Source of the DNA: Sclerotinia nivalis
Taxonomy: Eukaryota > Ascomycota > Leotiomycetes > Helotiales > Sclerotiniaceae
Assembly (NCBI GenBank): GCA_029531795.1
Contig: JAPEIS010000009.1
Span: 372,001-436,000 of the forward strand
Direction of reading: 5' to 3'
DNA length: 64,000 nt
Made by a program: the position numbers and the translations under genes. The notes under the pieces were generated by a model, which searched no databases, was not told where the DNA came from, and saw only the letters and a list, made by a program, of their open reading frames with translations. Positions 11,338-23,652 of the stretch are shown piece by piece (within the stretch, counting starts at the first letter, position 1; every line of letters starts with the position of its first letter).

Positions 11338-14300
11338 ATGGCTTTGAACCCGGACGAGCAGGAGAGTCAAATCGTGGCCCCGCTACATTCTCCTCCTCCA
11401 GAACAAAATTATCTTGACGAGGCATTCCCGGGAGGTGCAGATGGCTATCATAATGCAGGTGGTGACCAGGACTTCGATGCTGATGATGAACAAATGGATG
11501 ACACTGATGCTGAAGCGGACGAAATGGATTTGGATCCACAACCGGTTCCCCAGCAAGACAGCAACAAATCTTTCGTCGAGGAAACTCAATTTGCAGACAT
11601 TGAGAAAGATACTCAAGCAACACGACATCAAGAGGAGTCTATTGAAAAGGAGATTCAAAATGCCAGTTTTGGTTCTCGATCCTTTGTTGAAGAGGCACAA
11701 TATGCAGGTATTGAGATAGATACACAAGCTACTGAAGATACTCCTCAATTTCCTGGTTCAGATCCACCATTTCAGAGACAGGGTATTCTTGAAAATGGTC
11801 AACCAGCCAGTAACGCTGTTCATCATGCCAATATATCGCCACCCAAATTCATATCAAAACCCAAAATTCCAGAAGAAGCTCCCTTCAAATTTGGTATTCC
11901 AGCACATGCGAGAAAGAATCGTGAGCCGACAGTTCAGAATCCATCCACATCAAAGGTTGGATCTCAACCGGAGAGAGTCGTATTACCCGGAGGTGAGTTA
12001 ATCGCAAAGAACTATTGAATTGCCAGTATAATAATAGCGTACTAATGTACTGCCAGCCACTCCCATGCCCGATTCTCGCGATGAACCTTCAACAAAACCA
12101 GTACAGTCTACACAAAAAGCACCCTTCAGAGATTATGAAACTGCTGCAACCCATCTTGTTTCCGATCGTTGTGCTGCTGTATCTGTCAAGTCATTTGTTG
12201 AGAAAGAAGCAATCCGTACTGCAGAAAACATGGCATTGGTCGAGCAGGTATCCGATGCCTGCAATTTACCTTTACTGAGTTCGGTTGACTCTCCGAGAGG
12301 CACCCTTCCGACGACTCGCAACGATTCTAGACACCAACAAATGTCTCATAGTCGTGCTGGCTCATCTGCCAAGACTCAAGTGCCAGAGAGAGAAGTGGAC
12401 TCAGTTATCCAGAACAATTCGGCGGCTCCTCCCACTCAAATACCCACTAAATGCTTGACGGATCCATTGCTCCAGACGAAAGAAGGTATGGCAGCTTCTC
12501 ATAATATCTTCTCGCAGTCTGCAAGTGGCACTGGTTCATCAAAGGATGAGAACACTTTGGATAAATCAAATAAATTATCGGTACTGAGAACTTCTCCCAA
12601 TCAACAACCTAAGCCAGCCGGGCCACCTTCACCTCGACAAAACACTGTTACACCGGCACGTGGTCCACAACGTCCCAGGATGAGACAAAAGTCTTCGAAT
12701 CAGTAAGTGAACTTCCCGTTCTTGTCAAGTTTATCATCTGATTTTAGCAGAATGAATCGTGTCAGTGTGAAGACCAAATTCGATGTTCACAACTTGGTCA
12801 AGAAAGCTCCATTTCCAGAAGCATTTTCGGATAAACCAAAATTGCAAGTATATCGGGATATGGCAAGTAAAACTCAAGTACCAGCGCCACAATCGAAGAC
12901 ACAGCCGCAATATTCAGAATCTCGATCAACTGAGGAAGAACTGCCCACTCGGATTCAAGCAGCTGTAGAATCAGAGTCCAGGATATTACCTGCCAGTATC
13001 AATCCGGTTCAAAGCGCTCAGCGAGCATGGGCAACCCAGCCAATTACAAGTGATTTGTCTGTTTCACATTCTCGGGTTCAAGAATCCAATGCTAGCATTG
13101 GAGACTCGATCATGAAGTCTGCAGTAGATGATGAGAACCAGCCAGTAGAAGCCTCCAGACAATCTCATCAATCTATTCCAATCTCCAAATTCCAACCAAG
13201 CCATCCTGTTGCGCATACTGGCTGTCATGCGTCAATGCATCCACAGCCTTCCCGCTCCGTGTCACAAGCAAATATATCTCGACCTCACTCACGACAAGAT
13301 TCATCTCGACCCCAGGCGACGACGCGAACTCAGGCCGGACATCAGACTCAGCGAAGAGTCATGAGTAGACCAGTGAAATCACATGATCTTGAACCTCAAG
13401 GTATATCTGAGGCGGCACTGAGCCACATTGGTCGGACCAAAGTCGCTAAAGCAACAATTGTGCCATCTCAAGGTGAAAGTAATCAAATTGGAGACCATAT
13501 CAGCAGCCGACAGGAGAAACCTTCACTGGATTTTGATGGTCTTCATCATGTTGTTATGGAGTGCCAGAAACAACAAGGGATTATCCAAACTCAAGTGAAT
13601 GTTATTTCAAATCTCAATGCCAAGCTGCAAGACGCAGAAGCCCAACTGCGAGATACATGTGTAATCAATGAAGAATTGGAGGCGAGAAAGGATGAATTGT
13701 CCAAGAGAGTCGAGAGATTGAATGATCTATCCAATAGATACAGAAAACATATCAATGAAGTTGTCGTTTGCCAGAAGTCTCTCAAGCAAGATTCAAAAGA
13801 GATGAAGAAATCGATGGGAAATTTGAAATTGGTTTCCACAAAAGAATTTGAGGATAGACAAGCTCAGATCAGCAGGATGACGCAGCTGTTGGAGGAAATC
13901 AAACAGGCTCGAGAAGACAAAACGCAACAGGACTTGAGGAATGCCAAGTTCAAAACTTTGGGTGAAAAGATTGATTCACTTCAGCGTGAAAATGATCGTC
14001 TCAAGGCTGTTAATGATTCAAAGATAGCGGAACTCCAACAAGAACGTTTACGCATCGAAGAACTTCAAAAACAAATCAGTAATGGTGACCTTGATCGTCA
14101 CAAAGAAGTAATGGAGATTCTCCAAAAGCCTCAAGTCGACACCCTTGGAGAACTTACTAAAGAGGATGGGATTCTTACCAAGGTTTTGAACTCCAGTGAA
14201 GGAGTTCAAGGGAAGTTTAACGAAATTTCGAAGACAGTTACAAATTCTCTCAATCAGACATCGGAGTGGCAACAAACTCTGACCAAGATTCTCGAAAACT

Positions 14301-16363
14301 TTTACTCTAGAATTCAGACGAAGCTTGATGACAACGGCAGTAAGGACACCAATTTCCAAGAGTCGACCGTCAAGCTCTTTGATGGTCTTGGAGAACGTCT
14401 TGATCAAATCAATGGTGATCTGAATGAAAAGATCAAACTCAGTGAGCAGCTCAATGTGCTCCGAGAGAGCAACGCTACTTTGAAAGCAAATTTGAACTCC
14501 AAGGACGCAGAATTGGAGAATCATGTCGCCCGGATGTATGAGTTAACCCGAGAGCTCGCAGACGTTCGTTCACAGTTAATCAATAAAGCTGAACAGCTGG
14601 CAATCTCAGTTGCTCAACCAAGAGAGGATCCAGAATTGAAGAAGAAGGTCGATGACTTGATCACGGAGACATCCAGGTTACAAAAACTGCTCAGCATTGC
14701 AAACGATGATAAGAGCCAGGCTGAAAATAGTGTCCAAATTCACCAAGCAACAATTACTACTACTCAAAATCAATTACGCGAGACAGAGGATAAAGTGCGA
14801 AAGGCCGAGGCTACCATTGAAAAAATGGAAGGAAATAATCGAAAGCTCCAAATTGAGTGTAGATCAGCCATGGAGAGAGTTCGGCAGGAAACTACACAGC
14901 TCGCCTTGTCTCAAAAAAAGGATCTAGTCGCCCAGCATGACTCCTTAGTCAATGATCTTAAACATAAGCAAACGGAAACTGAGAAAAAGCTACATGTAGC
15001 GGTTGAGAAATCAAAGAAATCTCAATGGGCCACTGATGAGCATGCGAAGACGATCAACAGACTTAAGTCAGAAATAGCTACTTACAAGGACCAGCTATTA
15101 CAGCAAAAGCTTCAACTTCAAAGCTTAGAGGAAAGTTCCATTTCTGCTCCTCAACTTCAGAAATACAAACAAGAACACAAACAAGAGATATTATCAATTC
15201 GCCAAGAGCAAGCAAATCAACGTGCATCATCAAATGCTTGTCGAGACGAATGCCTTAAGATTAAAGGTGAAATTGAGGGTGCTCAGAAACGACTTCGTGA
15301 TATGAACGACGCAAACGAGCTTCTGATGAAAGAGAATGATCGGTTACGAAAGCGTTTAGAAGACGTCAGCCCGGTGACTGAGGATATTGTTGGCGGTCCC
15401 AGTCGTGTTGATGATACTCGGCCATCTTCACGTAGGCCTGCCGAGCGGAGATCTAGCAATTTCCACAATCAGCCCCACGATAAACTCATGGGAGGGAGCC
15501 ATTCTGAATTCAAGATTGATGCAGTACTCGCATCATCTTCTTCGCGAACCATATCATCTGCTTCACGGACCTCATCTTCGCAAGTATATGGCGACAACAG
15601 CGGCGGAAATCAGACTCCGACCAAACCCTCTACCAACATCGCTTCTCTAGAGACAAGCCCTCTCACCGATTTGGAAGACATCATGCCAAATGTGCAATCC
15701 GCACATAGTCGTGAGGAATTGCAGCGAGTATACAACAAGAATCGCCAAGTATCGAATGATAAGATTGCACAAATGGATAGCGTTCGATCCAAGTACTATC
15801 CTCATGGAGAGCATACCCTTGGCACTCCGAAGTCCAAGACCAACAAAGTCGTGATTGCTGTTGAAGGAGAATCAGTTAGTACACCAAATCAAGCATCTGT
15901 ACCCGTCCCCTCCATTGCAGAAGAAAATATTCAACGCCGAATGAACAAGCCGGCCAAATCCGCTTTGAAGAAGACTGATCATCAGGACTCTTTTATTAAT
16001 CCAGATGGCTCACAAAGTCAAGTCTATAATCCAAGAGACGAGAGACTTACTGCAGTCTTCAAAAAACCAGCGCCAAGAAACAATCGTGGACTCGATACTG
16101 GCCTTCATGCAACTTTGGGAACTGGCGCGAGCAGTTACAATCGCATCGCAAGTTCAACCCCGAACATTCCTAATTCGAGAGCACCAGAGCCTCGATATGA
16201 GCCAACACCAGAGATCAAGCGCAACGCCATTAAAAGAGCGAGATCAAATTCATCCCTCGCCGCTCAGAATCTACAACCTACCAAGCCTGCGAAAGCACCC
16301 AGAATGTACCACCGCCAACAGACAAACAAGACAATTATTCCAGACTCCCAAGATCGATTGTAA
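11338..16363 (+). CDS. Large coiled-coil protein with disordered ends
   Basis: Three exons: 11338-11992, 12057-12702 and 12751-16363, with introns of 64 and 48 nt (GTGAGT...CAG and GTAAGT...TAGCAG), giving 1637 residues. I start at the ATG at 11338 because the ATG 30 bases upstream lies in what looks like a 5' UTR intron. Residues 1 to about 690 are low-complexity and acidic, then Ser/Gln/Pro-rich. A dense heptad-repeat coiled coil runs from about 700 to 1300. The tail is Ser/Thr-rich and basic, with SPLTDLEDIMP near 1400, and ends TIIPDSQDRL. No enzyme domain is visible. The order disordered head, long coil, disordered tail fits structural proteins of the synaptonemal complex or spindle pole, for example Sordaria Sme4 / Podospora Me4. 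That link is only a suggestion. Confidence 0.8.
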
Positions 16364-17298
16364 GGTGAAATATCCATGGCACAGATGGCAATATCACAGG
16401 TCAACCAGTGTCGGGATACCAACTTGCACCTCGAATTCCAAATTCGCCCTATCCAGATTGGTAATAGCATCTTCACTTCGAGTGTTGACGCCACTGCTAT
16501 ATTATTGCAGACTTTCGCAAATTTTGTACGTACGAAAGAAGAAAAATGGAGTTATGTTGACAACTTATAATGGCTATACATTGCAAGAGAGAGGATTTCG
16601 GCGCATTGAAGTTGCTGTTGATCATTAGCTTTTAATAAAATGTTGTACTATGGAAGGTGAATAAAGGAGACAGGAGGAAGAAAAGATGTGGAATGAGCTG
16701 ATGTTGCTGTAATTGTCAGGAAGTGAATGTATTTCGCCAGTTGTTGCTTATGTATACCAGAAGGTAGATCACCAGATATTAGGCTCTATGCTTGCTACAT
16801 AATCTAGAAATCTAGAATCCACATCAACAACGTTGTCATTCATCATTTTGCATTGTGTAAGTCGAAATAAATGGTGATTGTATTCATGATGTTGTCCCAT
16901 ACGCCATTCCATGCATCTATTCATACAGTACCAAGGTTGTGTGATTTGTACACTTTTTGTTTGGTTCCTAAATCCACTCCCGTACTAACTCGGTCTATGG
17001 TTTATCGTGCAGTATGAATGCAGTAGCCCCAACATGTCTTCCAAATCCTCTCTCGCAAGAAATAGCATCTTTTTCTCAAATGCATATGCCACGATATAAC
17101 GTTCTCTCGACTCCCCCTCGCCTGGCCCTCATGCATATCCCTCAGTGCTCACTTTATCCTCTATCCTCTGGTATCTTATTTTTCTTTTCCTTTTTCTTTT
17201 TCGTATCTTTTTCGTATCTTGAGCTTCATATCTTCTCTTGACCAATGGCTTGCGCGCTTTGAGTATCGACGGATAAATAATTAATGTAATCTATCCAT
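16364..17298. other. Convergent intergenic region
   Basis: Contains the 3' regions of the coiled-coil gene (+) and the bL33m gene (-). Pyrimidine-rich tracts near 17170-17230; no gene or repeat seen. Confidence 0.45.
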
Positions 17299-18354
17299 CT
17301 ATTTCGAACCACCACCACGTTTCTGCTCGAGAAATAGAACTTTTTTGCGGACTAGATGGGTGGGAGGGGGGTGTGGTTAGCTTGAGGTTTTTTTTGATGG
17401 GGTTTGTAATGGGTTTTGGGTGATTGAATAGAGATGGTGAGATGTGGTGTGATTTAATGGGGAGAGGATGGGATTATGAGTTGGGTGTTTGTTTTTGGGA
17501 TGGGAGTTTTGGAGATGCGGGGAGGAAAAGGGAGGGCGGAGGAATTGGGGAGTTGAGAAGGAGGAGGTGGAGGAGGTATTGAGAGGCGCAGTGGATTGCT
17601 GAATCGGAAGTAGAAAGTGAGATGTGTGAGGAATTGGAGGGAGGAAATCGTTTGCGCACTTTGTGCGCGGGCGTTTGGAGTTTATGGATGGAGGTGAGGT
17701 AGTCGGTTTGTTTGCCGTGTTTGTTGCGCAGATGGTGAAGTGCATCTCAATTGCTTTGTGCTTGTTTCGACGTTTCCTCGTTCGATGTAATGTGATGCGA
17801 ATGCTCAATATCGTAGTCCTCGCACTCCCTCTCCATTCTCATATTTCCCTCCCTCTATCTTCCATCCTCAACCCCAGAATCTCAATCACAAATCCCCCCA
17901 GCCTCCTCTGTCCATTCCCAGTCTCCCAATCGCTTCTCGTTCCTTCCTTCTCCCACCAATCACCAATCCCTCTCATCCCAAATCCTTACGTCCAGTCCAA
18001 TAAAGCAAACCGAAACCAAAATAAAAATAAACTCACCAACAGGGTCATACTTCAACATACTAAGCGGTCGATGCGCACGCGGTCGAATAAGCGTTTTGTA
18101 ATATCCCGTTAGAGCCATTGATATGAGGCGGACGGGGATCGTGCGGGATTTGGCTGTGAGGGGGTGCGGAGTTAGCTATTTATTGGGGAGTGAGGGTTGG
18201 AGAGGGGAGAGGGAGCGTTGGGGGGAGGGGAGGAGATGAGGGGGGAATTGAGGGGGATTGGAAGGGGAGATGATTTGTGGGTAGACGTGTGCATTGTAGG
18301 GAATAGAGAGTTATAGCGGGAATGAATGTATATACACGTACCTTTTTTCGCCAT
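17299..18354 (-). CDS. MRPL39: Mitochondrial large-subunit ribosomal protein bL33m
   Basis: Three exons: 18354-18342 (13 nt), 18153-18037 (117 nt) and 17351-17299 (53 nt), with introns of 188 nt (GTACGT...CAG) and 685 nt (GTGAGT...TAG). Joined they give a 60-residue protein beginning [18 protein letters not shown], continuing [17 protein letters not shown] and [18 protein letters not shown], and ending RGGGSK. This is the full length and conserved pattern of the bL33 family (yeast Mrpl39), a small basic protein of the mitochondrial 54S subunit. Each exon alone is too short to show as an open frame, and larger chance frames in the long intron hide it. Both junctions fall inside conserved codons (A5 and V45), which supports them. 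The 685-nt intron is long for a filamentous ascomycete. Confidence 0.9.
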
Positions 18355-20555
18355 CTTGAGATTTATGGATTGAGGGGGGGTGTGGAAGGAGCTGGACGAT
18401 GGGATATGGGTATGCCTCTCTAATTGGGACCTTGTGTATAAAATTATTCCGACGCGGATGTTGGGTTTGTGCCTCAGGTTTGGAGTTTTTGAAAGATGAG
18501 GGAGGAATGGAATTTACCCGAGGATTGCCCGGTGGTTTTGGATGGGATTGATATTCAATGGTGTAGATGGGTGGATAAGCTGGATTAGAGTCGTGTGCAC
18601 GGAGGATGTGGTTACTATTTGAGGGAAGTTTATTTTATTTTTCTTGAGAGAGATAATTGGGATCCTCAATCGCGCGACAGGTTGTGCGATGTCACGTGCT
18701 TGAGAGCAGTGAGGGGGGATGTTTGACTTGATTTACGGAGTAAAAGTAGAAAGTTGTCCCGACTCTTGAAGGTTCTCAAGTGGATTTCTTGGAATTTTGG
18801 TAACGCTCTTGAGAAGAAGGTTTGGGAAAGGGTCATGTGAATGAATGGGCGATGTCGCATCGTTTTCATCTTTTTTACTTTTGTTTTGATTCATGTGAGG
18901 TTACCCCTTTTTCATGGTAAATATTTAGTAGCTATGATAGGATGGATAGGTGCGTAGTATCTCGTTGATTTAGAATTACAGTGCGGACAGATGGATTGAA
19001 AGAGGTACAGTCAAATATCCATTTTGTTGATTGAGACTTACAGTACAAAAGGTACTTTTTCTTCTCTAATCTCGTTGGATGGAAATGAAGATGTAAAAGT
19101 TACAGCAGATCATCTTGAGTTTCGGAGCTGCAACTCAATGTCATGCCGTTAAACGAGTCGATCGAAAGCTAGAACCGAGTAGTGAATTCATCACAATATT
19201 ATTCATGTTACACAAAGCGGAACAGAATTATAATGGCTATTCATCCCCATGGCAGATCTTCCCAAAGGGCTAGAATCAACCGTTGAGACGCATGCAGTAC
19301 ATAGCAAAATACTACCCAGATACCTTGGAGTAAGCCCTATTGCATCAAAAGAATTCATCAACACCCATCATTCAAAACATGGCAAACGTCAAAGATTGAA
19401 GTTTCTCGATGATCAATGGCTTCAATATCCATATCTAGGATTGATCAAATCGATATTGTATCTAGAGTGGGGTTTGATCTCGGTACTCGGATAATCCCTT
19501 AATCAGATCAATGCGTAAAGTGTACGTGGAAGTGGAAGTGGAAGTGGAAGTGGAAGTTCTTTGCTCCATTTTATTTTAGATTTATGGGTTGTATTTGTAC
19601 TCGAGTAGTACAAACAGACATCATTACTACCCATCATCGAATTCCTAGCGATATCTAACAATATCTACCTAGATGCAACTGATTCACATTCTTATGCTTA
19701 TTTCTTATAACTATCAATGACAAGTACATTCCGGTGTGTTTTGGAGGATATCATTAGTTTCCTATTTATTGTATCTTTTCTTGAGCTTCATTTAATTCTA
19801 GTGATAAAGTCAGTACGATACTATCCTTACCTAGCACGGAGTAGGTGTCTATGTTTCAAGCGAAACCAAAGAGTGAAGCTAATATTCAGATGTCATTCCT
19901 ATTTCACCGATTGAGGCTCTCAAAAACCATACGAGTCTGAATCGATATCTACCCTACTAACCTTACTACTTACTAATCGTGATCACAGATGGAAACATAA
20001 TAAATAAGCTTGCAATAGGTACAATTTGTCTCTTCTCGGATCATCATTGAAAGATTCAATTTTGATTGGTCGATCCTCACTTTATTTACTCCCGAAACAA
20101 TATGTTATGAAGATCGAGGAATCCTTTTTCCCATCATTCCCAACCATCTTGAACATCTACAAACAAAATGTCTATCTTTCTTTCATTTCCCTCGATTCCT
20201 TCTTGAGAAGTTAGATGATTGGACCATAATTTTAATTAAGCTCCGGACTAAGTAAGAGTAGGTAGTGTACGTATTATACTCGTTTTAGTATCCTTTCACC
20301 CATCACTCTTTTTAACTACCAAGTATACTAACTACCCCCAAATGTTGATTTCAATTTCACCCCCACTTCGCTCAAATCATGTTTCTTAAACGTTTAAAAA
20401 GTATTTCGACGCAATGGATAGAAAAGAAGAAAGAAAATCATGTCAAGAAGTACAAGGGATTTTTATGTATCACACACACAATACCTAGTACCTACCTATC
20501 ATCAAAAGTCATAGTCATACATATACATACTTCTGTCAAAACTCACTGACCAATC
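18355..20555. other. 2.2 kb intergenic region
   Basis: Upstream regions of bL33m (-) and the LOV gene (+). An 81-codon frame at 19249-19494 has no recognisable domain, and I do not call it a gene. A hexanucleotide repeat lies at 19526-19557. Confidence 0.4.
19526..19557. repeat. GTGGAA hexanucleotide repeat
   Basis: About five perfect copies of GTGGAA in a row; a simple microsatellite. Confidence 0.8.
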
Positions 20556-21384
20556 ATGTTAACTCCTGAACATGAAGAACAGCTTAAGAAGCTTAAAGAG
20601 GTGAGTGCTTTCTCTGCTATTGTTATGAGATATCTTTTGATATATTGAAGCTTATGATTTGAAAATAGCTTCAAGCTTTATATGCCGAACATGCTGCTGC
20701 TCAGAATCAGCAAGATCAACAAGATGGAATTTCTCGTCCAGATAGTAGAGATTCTGCTTCTTCCGATCCTATGATCTTTCCTGGCTTGTATTCTCCAAGT
20801 GGTTTTGATGTATTGCAAATTCTGGTATGTCTCAATTCCAATACGAACTTCAATTGCATTTGCTTCTGAGGTCCTCTCAAAAGCGCATTGATATTAATCT
20901 CGCATAGTATCAAGTCCAACGACGTCCAAATCCTACATATGCCTTGGGAAATATCGATAGCGGAGTAGCTCTCGTCCTTTGTGATTCTTCACGTCCTCAT
21001 TGTCCCATCGTTTACTGCAGCGAACCATTCCAGCACTTAACCGGTTATTCCCAAACGGAAATCATTGGCAAGAATTGCAGATTCCTCCAAAATCTATACG
21101 ATCCCAAGACGTTCGAAATTCTCGGTAATGCTCCTACGACCAAGGGTCTTCAAAATCCTACAAATGATCCGAATTCTATCGCGAAATCAACAATTCGAAA
21201 GGCGTTGGAATGTAATTTGGAAGCTCAGGTTACTCTTATTAATTATCGAAAGAATGGAGAGAGGTTTCTTAATGTTTTGACGACGGTTCCGGTTAAATGG
21301 AGGACGGTGGAGGGAGAGGAAAAGAATTATATTGTTGGGTTTCAAGCGGTGGCTCCTCCTATGTTTCGAACTCCATCTTCTTGA
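20556..21384 (+). CDS. vvd: VIVID/ENVOY-type LOV-domain blue-light photoreceptor
   Basis: Exons 20556-20600, 20669-20824 and 20908-21384 (introns of 68 and 83 nt, both phase 0) give 225 residues. A short N-terminal cap holds FPGLYSPSGFDVLQIL, equivalent to the N-cap before the LOV core in Neurospora VVD. The PAS/LOV core follows (about residues 77-217) with the flavin-binding signature GKNCRFLQ at residues 121-128; Cys124 is the expected photo-adduct cysteine. A long loop of about 30 residues after it (NLYDPKTFEILGNAPTT...) is typical of VVD-class flavin proteins. INYRKNGERFLN and YIVGFQAV complete the fold. There is no zinc finger or kinase, so it is a stand-alone LOV protein. In VVD this fold dampens White Collar signalling (photoadaptation); the same role here is inference. 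Confidence 0.9.
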
Positions 21385-22470
21385 GGATCTGCTGTTGGAG
21401 ACTTGCGTTATTAATCTGATTGGTCTGCCTAACCAATTTGATACAACCTCCAATTTGATACAACCTTTCTTGAACTTGGTTTACATATCGTCAGGTCGGT
21501 ACTGGCATGGAGGGGGGGAATTCTCGATTATTTTCACACTTTGAGCATAGGTTATTGGATGATACCCCCAATTTCTAAACAAGAGATCTTGGGCATTATT
21601 AGATGGTCATTCAAGGAGTACAGGAGCAAAGCATTGGGTATGGGATGGTATAGTATGGCGCTGGTGGTTATTTGATCAGGTAGGCTTAGGCTAGACTTTT
21701 GGAGTTTTGGGTACCTATATTATCGTCTGTTGATATGGGATGAGAGGGTATAACAATTATCGGGGGGGGCTGGGGGGTAGATGAGAAATTATTATTTGAT
21801 CTTTGTGAATTCGGATTATTGTTGATGGGTTTGTATGTGTCGTGTGGGTGTATGTGAATTGTTGTCTATTGTTGTAATGAGTATAAAGTTTATTATAAAA
21901 GATTATTATTTGATTGATTCGGATTATAGAGCTTTACTATAGTGTATAATGAATGAAAAGTATTCCTATCTTATTTATATCGAACACTATAGATAACTCT
22001 ATGAGATTTTTCAAATAAATATAAATATTATCTAATATTTAATATCGCTCAAATAATATTGTTGGAAGGGCAATCAAGTATATATATAATTATATATGTC
22101 TAATAATCTATAGTTAAGCTAGAAGATATAGAGGACTAGTACGGAAGCCTAGTACTTGTAAGAGTTACATGTAAAGAATCAATTAATTGTAAAACAGTAG
22201 TCGAATTTTTCACTAGCATTATTCTTTTTAATCAATGAAAAAACCATACAAAAAGATACCAGAACATCTATAATCCGTTATCATTCCGTTCAGCATTCCA
22301 TCCTTCTATATTCAAAACAAAAAAACCTCTCTAAAGTATTTCAAGCTAATCGTTCGTGTTCCCTTGTCTATACACTTATCATTAGCAATGAGGACGCCCT
22401 CTTGTAGATTTCCTGATCGATGTCGTTGTGTAATTGTAATAGTACTAGTGTGTATCATATGTTCTAATAA

Positions 22471-22526
22471 ATATCTTTCAAATCATATCTTTCAAATCAT
22501 ATCTTTCAAATCATATCTTTTAAATT
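22471..22526. repeat. 14-nt tandem repeat
   Basis: Four copies of ATATCTTTCAAATC in a row, the last slightly diverged. Confidence 0.8.
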
Positions 22527-23059
22527 ATATCTATCTATTATCTATCCTATAGTTTTCGTAATAGTAATAATAATATGATAGCATTCATGTTTTTTTTTTG
22601 TTGTTTTTTTTTTGGCGGGTGGGGAGGGTGGGGGGGTTGAGGTTGATGTTGTAAAGTTGATATTGGGAGATTGTCAGATTAAGATTAGTATATTTGATTT
22701 GGGATTTTGACAGGGGTTTTGTTTCGTTGGTTGCTAGAAGTCAAAGTTATGAGTTCAAGTGTCGATTTTTGGGGTGTAGAGTTTGATAATTAGTAATGGA
22801 TGTGAGGTAAGGTATGTAGGTTTGAAGGTATGCGGGTATGTGGGTTTTAGACGATATGATGTTTGGGCTGAGGGGTATTGAGATTTCGATGTTTTGTGTG
22901 TGAATGTGGAATATGGAGTGTAGAGTTGAGGATGGAGTTGAGGATGGAGTTGAGGGTGAGGGTTAGGGATGAGGGTAAGAGGTGAGGGTTAGACATGAGG
23001 CTATTTGGGGTTGCTTGGGGGTGTTTAGAATGTTTGGGGTGGATGGGGGATGAGGGGAT

Positions 23060-23518
23060 CAGTGATGGGAGTAGTGTAAGTTAGTATTATGGTGGCTGAT
23101 ATTGAAGTATTTGGTATCACAGCAGTACGTTTAAATTATAGCATTATGTATTACAATACGTATATAACTTAATATATATCACTGTCCATATACGAAAATA
23201 CTGGAATTCGATAAATTCCGGTAAATTCTAACGAATCCCTTTCCGAAATAGATAATATTGAAGCAACATTAGACAAATTCTATTGAATTCCAGTGGATAT
23301 TGTTAAAATATTGCCTATTTCGGAAAGGAATTTGTCGGCATTTATTGAATTCTAGTATTTCCGTACATGGACAGTGATATACAATATTCTAGATCATACT
23401 CAATATTTTCAGTGGTATAGTATTCAATATTATACACTCCAATGCGTATCCAAAAATGCTATACCCTTCACTATAGTGGGGGGTATAGGAATTACGCCGT
23501 ATACTACTCCCATCACTG
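23060..23518. mobile_element. MITE-like element with 16-bp perfect terminal inverted repeats
   Basis: Both ends carry CAGTGATGGGAGTAGT (23060-23075) and its exact reverse complement (23503-23518), 459 bp apart. No transposase frame lies between them. The interior is AT-rich and is itself interrupted by a second hairpin element. I cannot see a clear target-site duplication. The exact 16-bp match of both ends makes chance unlikely. Confidence 0.75.
23178..23378. mobile_element. Hairpin MITE nested inside the outer element
   Basis: The left arm ATCACTGTCCATATACG and the reverse complement of the right end ATCACTGTCCATGTACG match, and the similarity continues through AAATACT, GAATTC, ATAAAT and TTTCCGAAATAG for about 70 bp per arm. 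The element is about 200 bp and is nearly one imperfect hairpin. The flanks are ATAT-rich, so a TA or ATAT target duplication is possible but cannot be resolved. Confidence 0.8.
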
Positions 23519-23576
23519 GAGAGGATAAGGGAATGAGGGATGAGGGTGTTTAGTAATACGGAGGTTGAGGTTAGGA

Positions 23577-23652
23577 GTGAAGGATGGAGGGTGAAGGATG
23601 GAGGGTGAAGGATGGAGAGTGAAGGATGGAGAGTGAAGGATGGAGAGTGAAG
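23577..23652. repeat. 14-nt purine-rich minisatellite
   Basis: Five copies of GTGAAGGATGGAGG/A in tandem, within a longer stretch of related GGATGGAG/GTGAGGGT motifs. Confidence 0.8.

Noticed and set aside
17663..18112. 149-codon plus-strand frame and opposing 143-codon frame at 17377-17808
   Set aside because: They lie in the long intron of bL33m and in its exon 2 on the wrong strand; low-complexity translation without domain.
19249..19494. 81-codon frame starting MADLPKGLES
   Set aside because: No domain, no flanking gene signals, and AT-rich chance frames of this size are common here.
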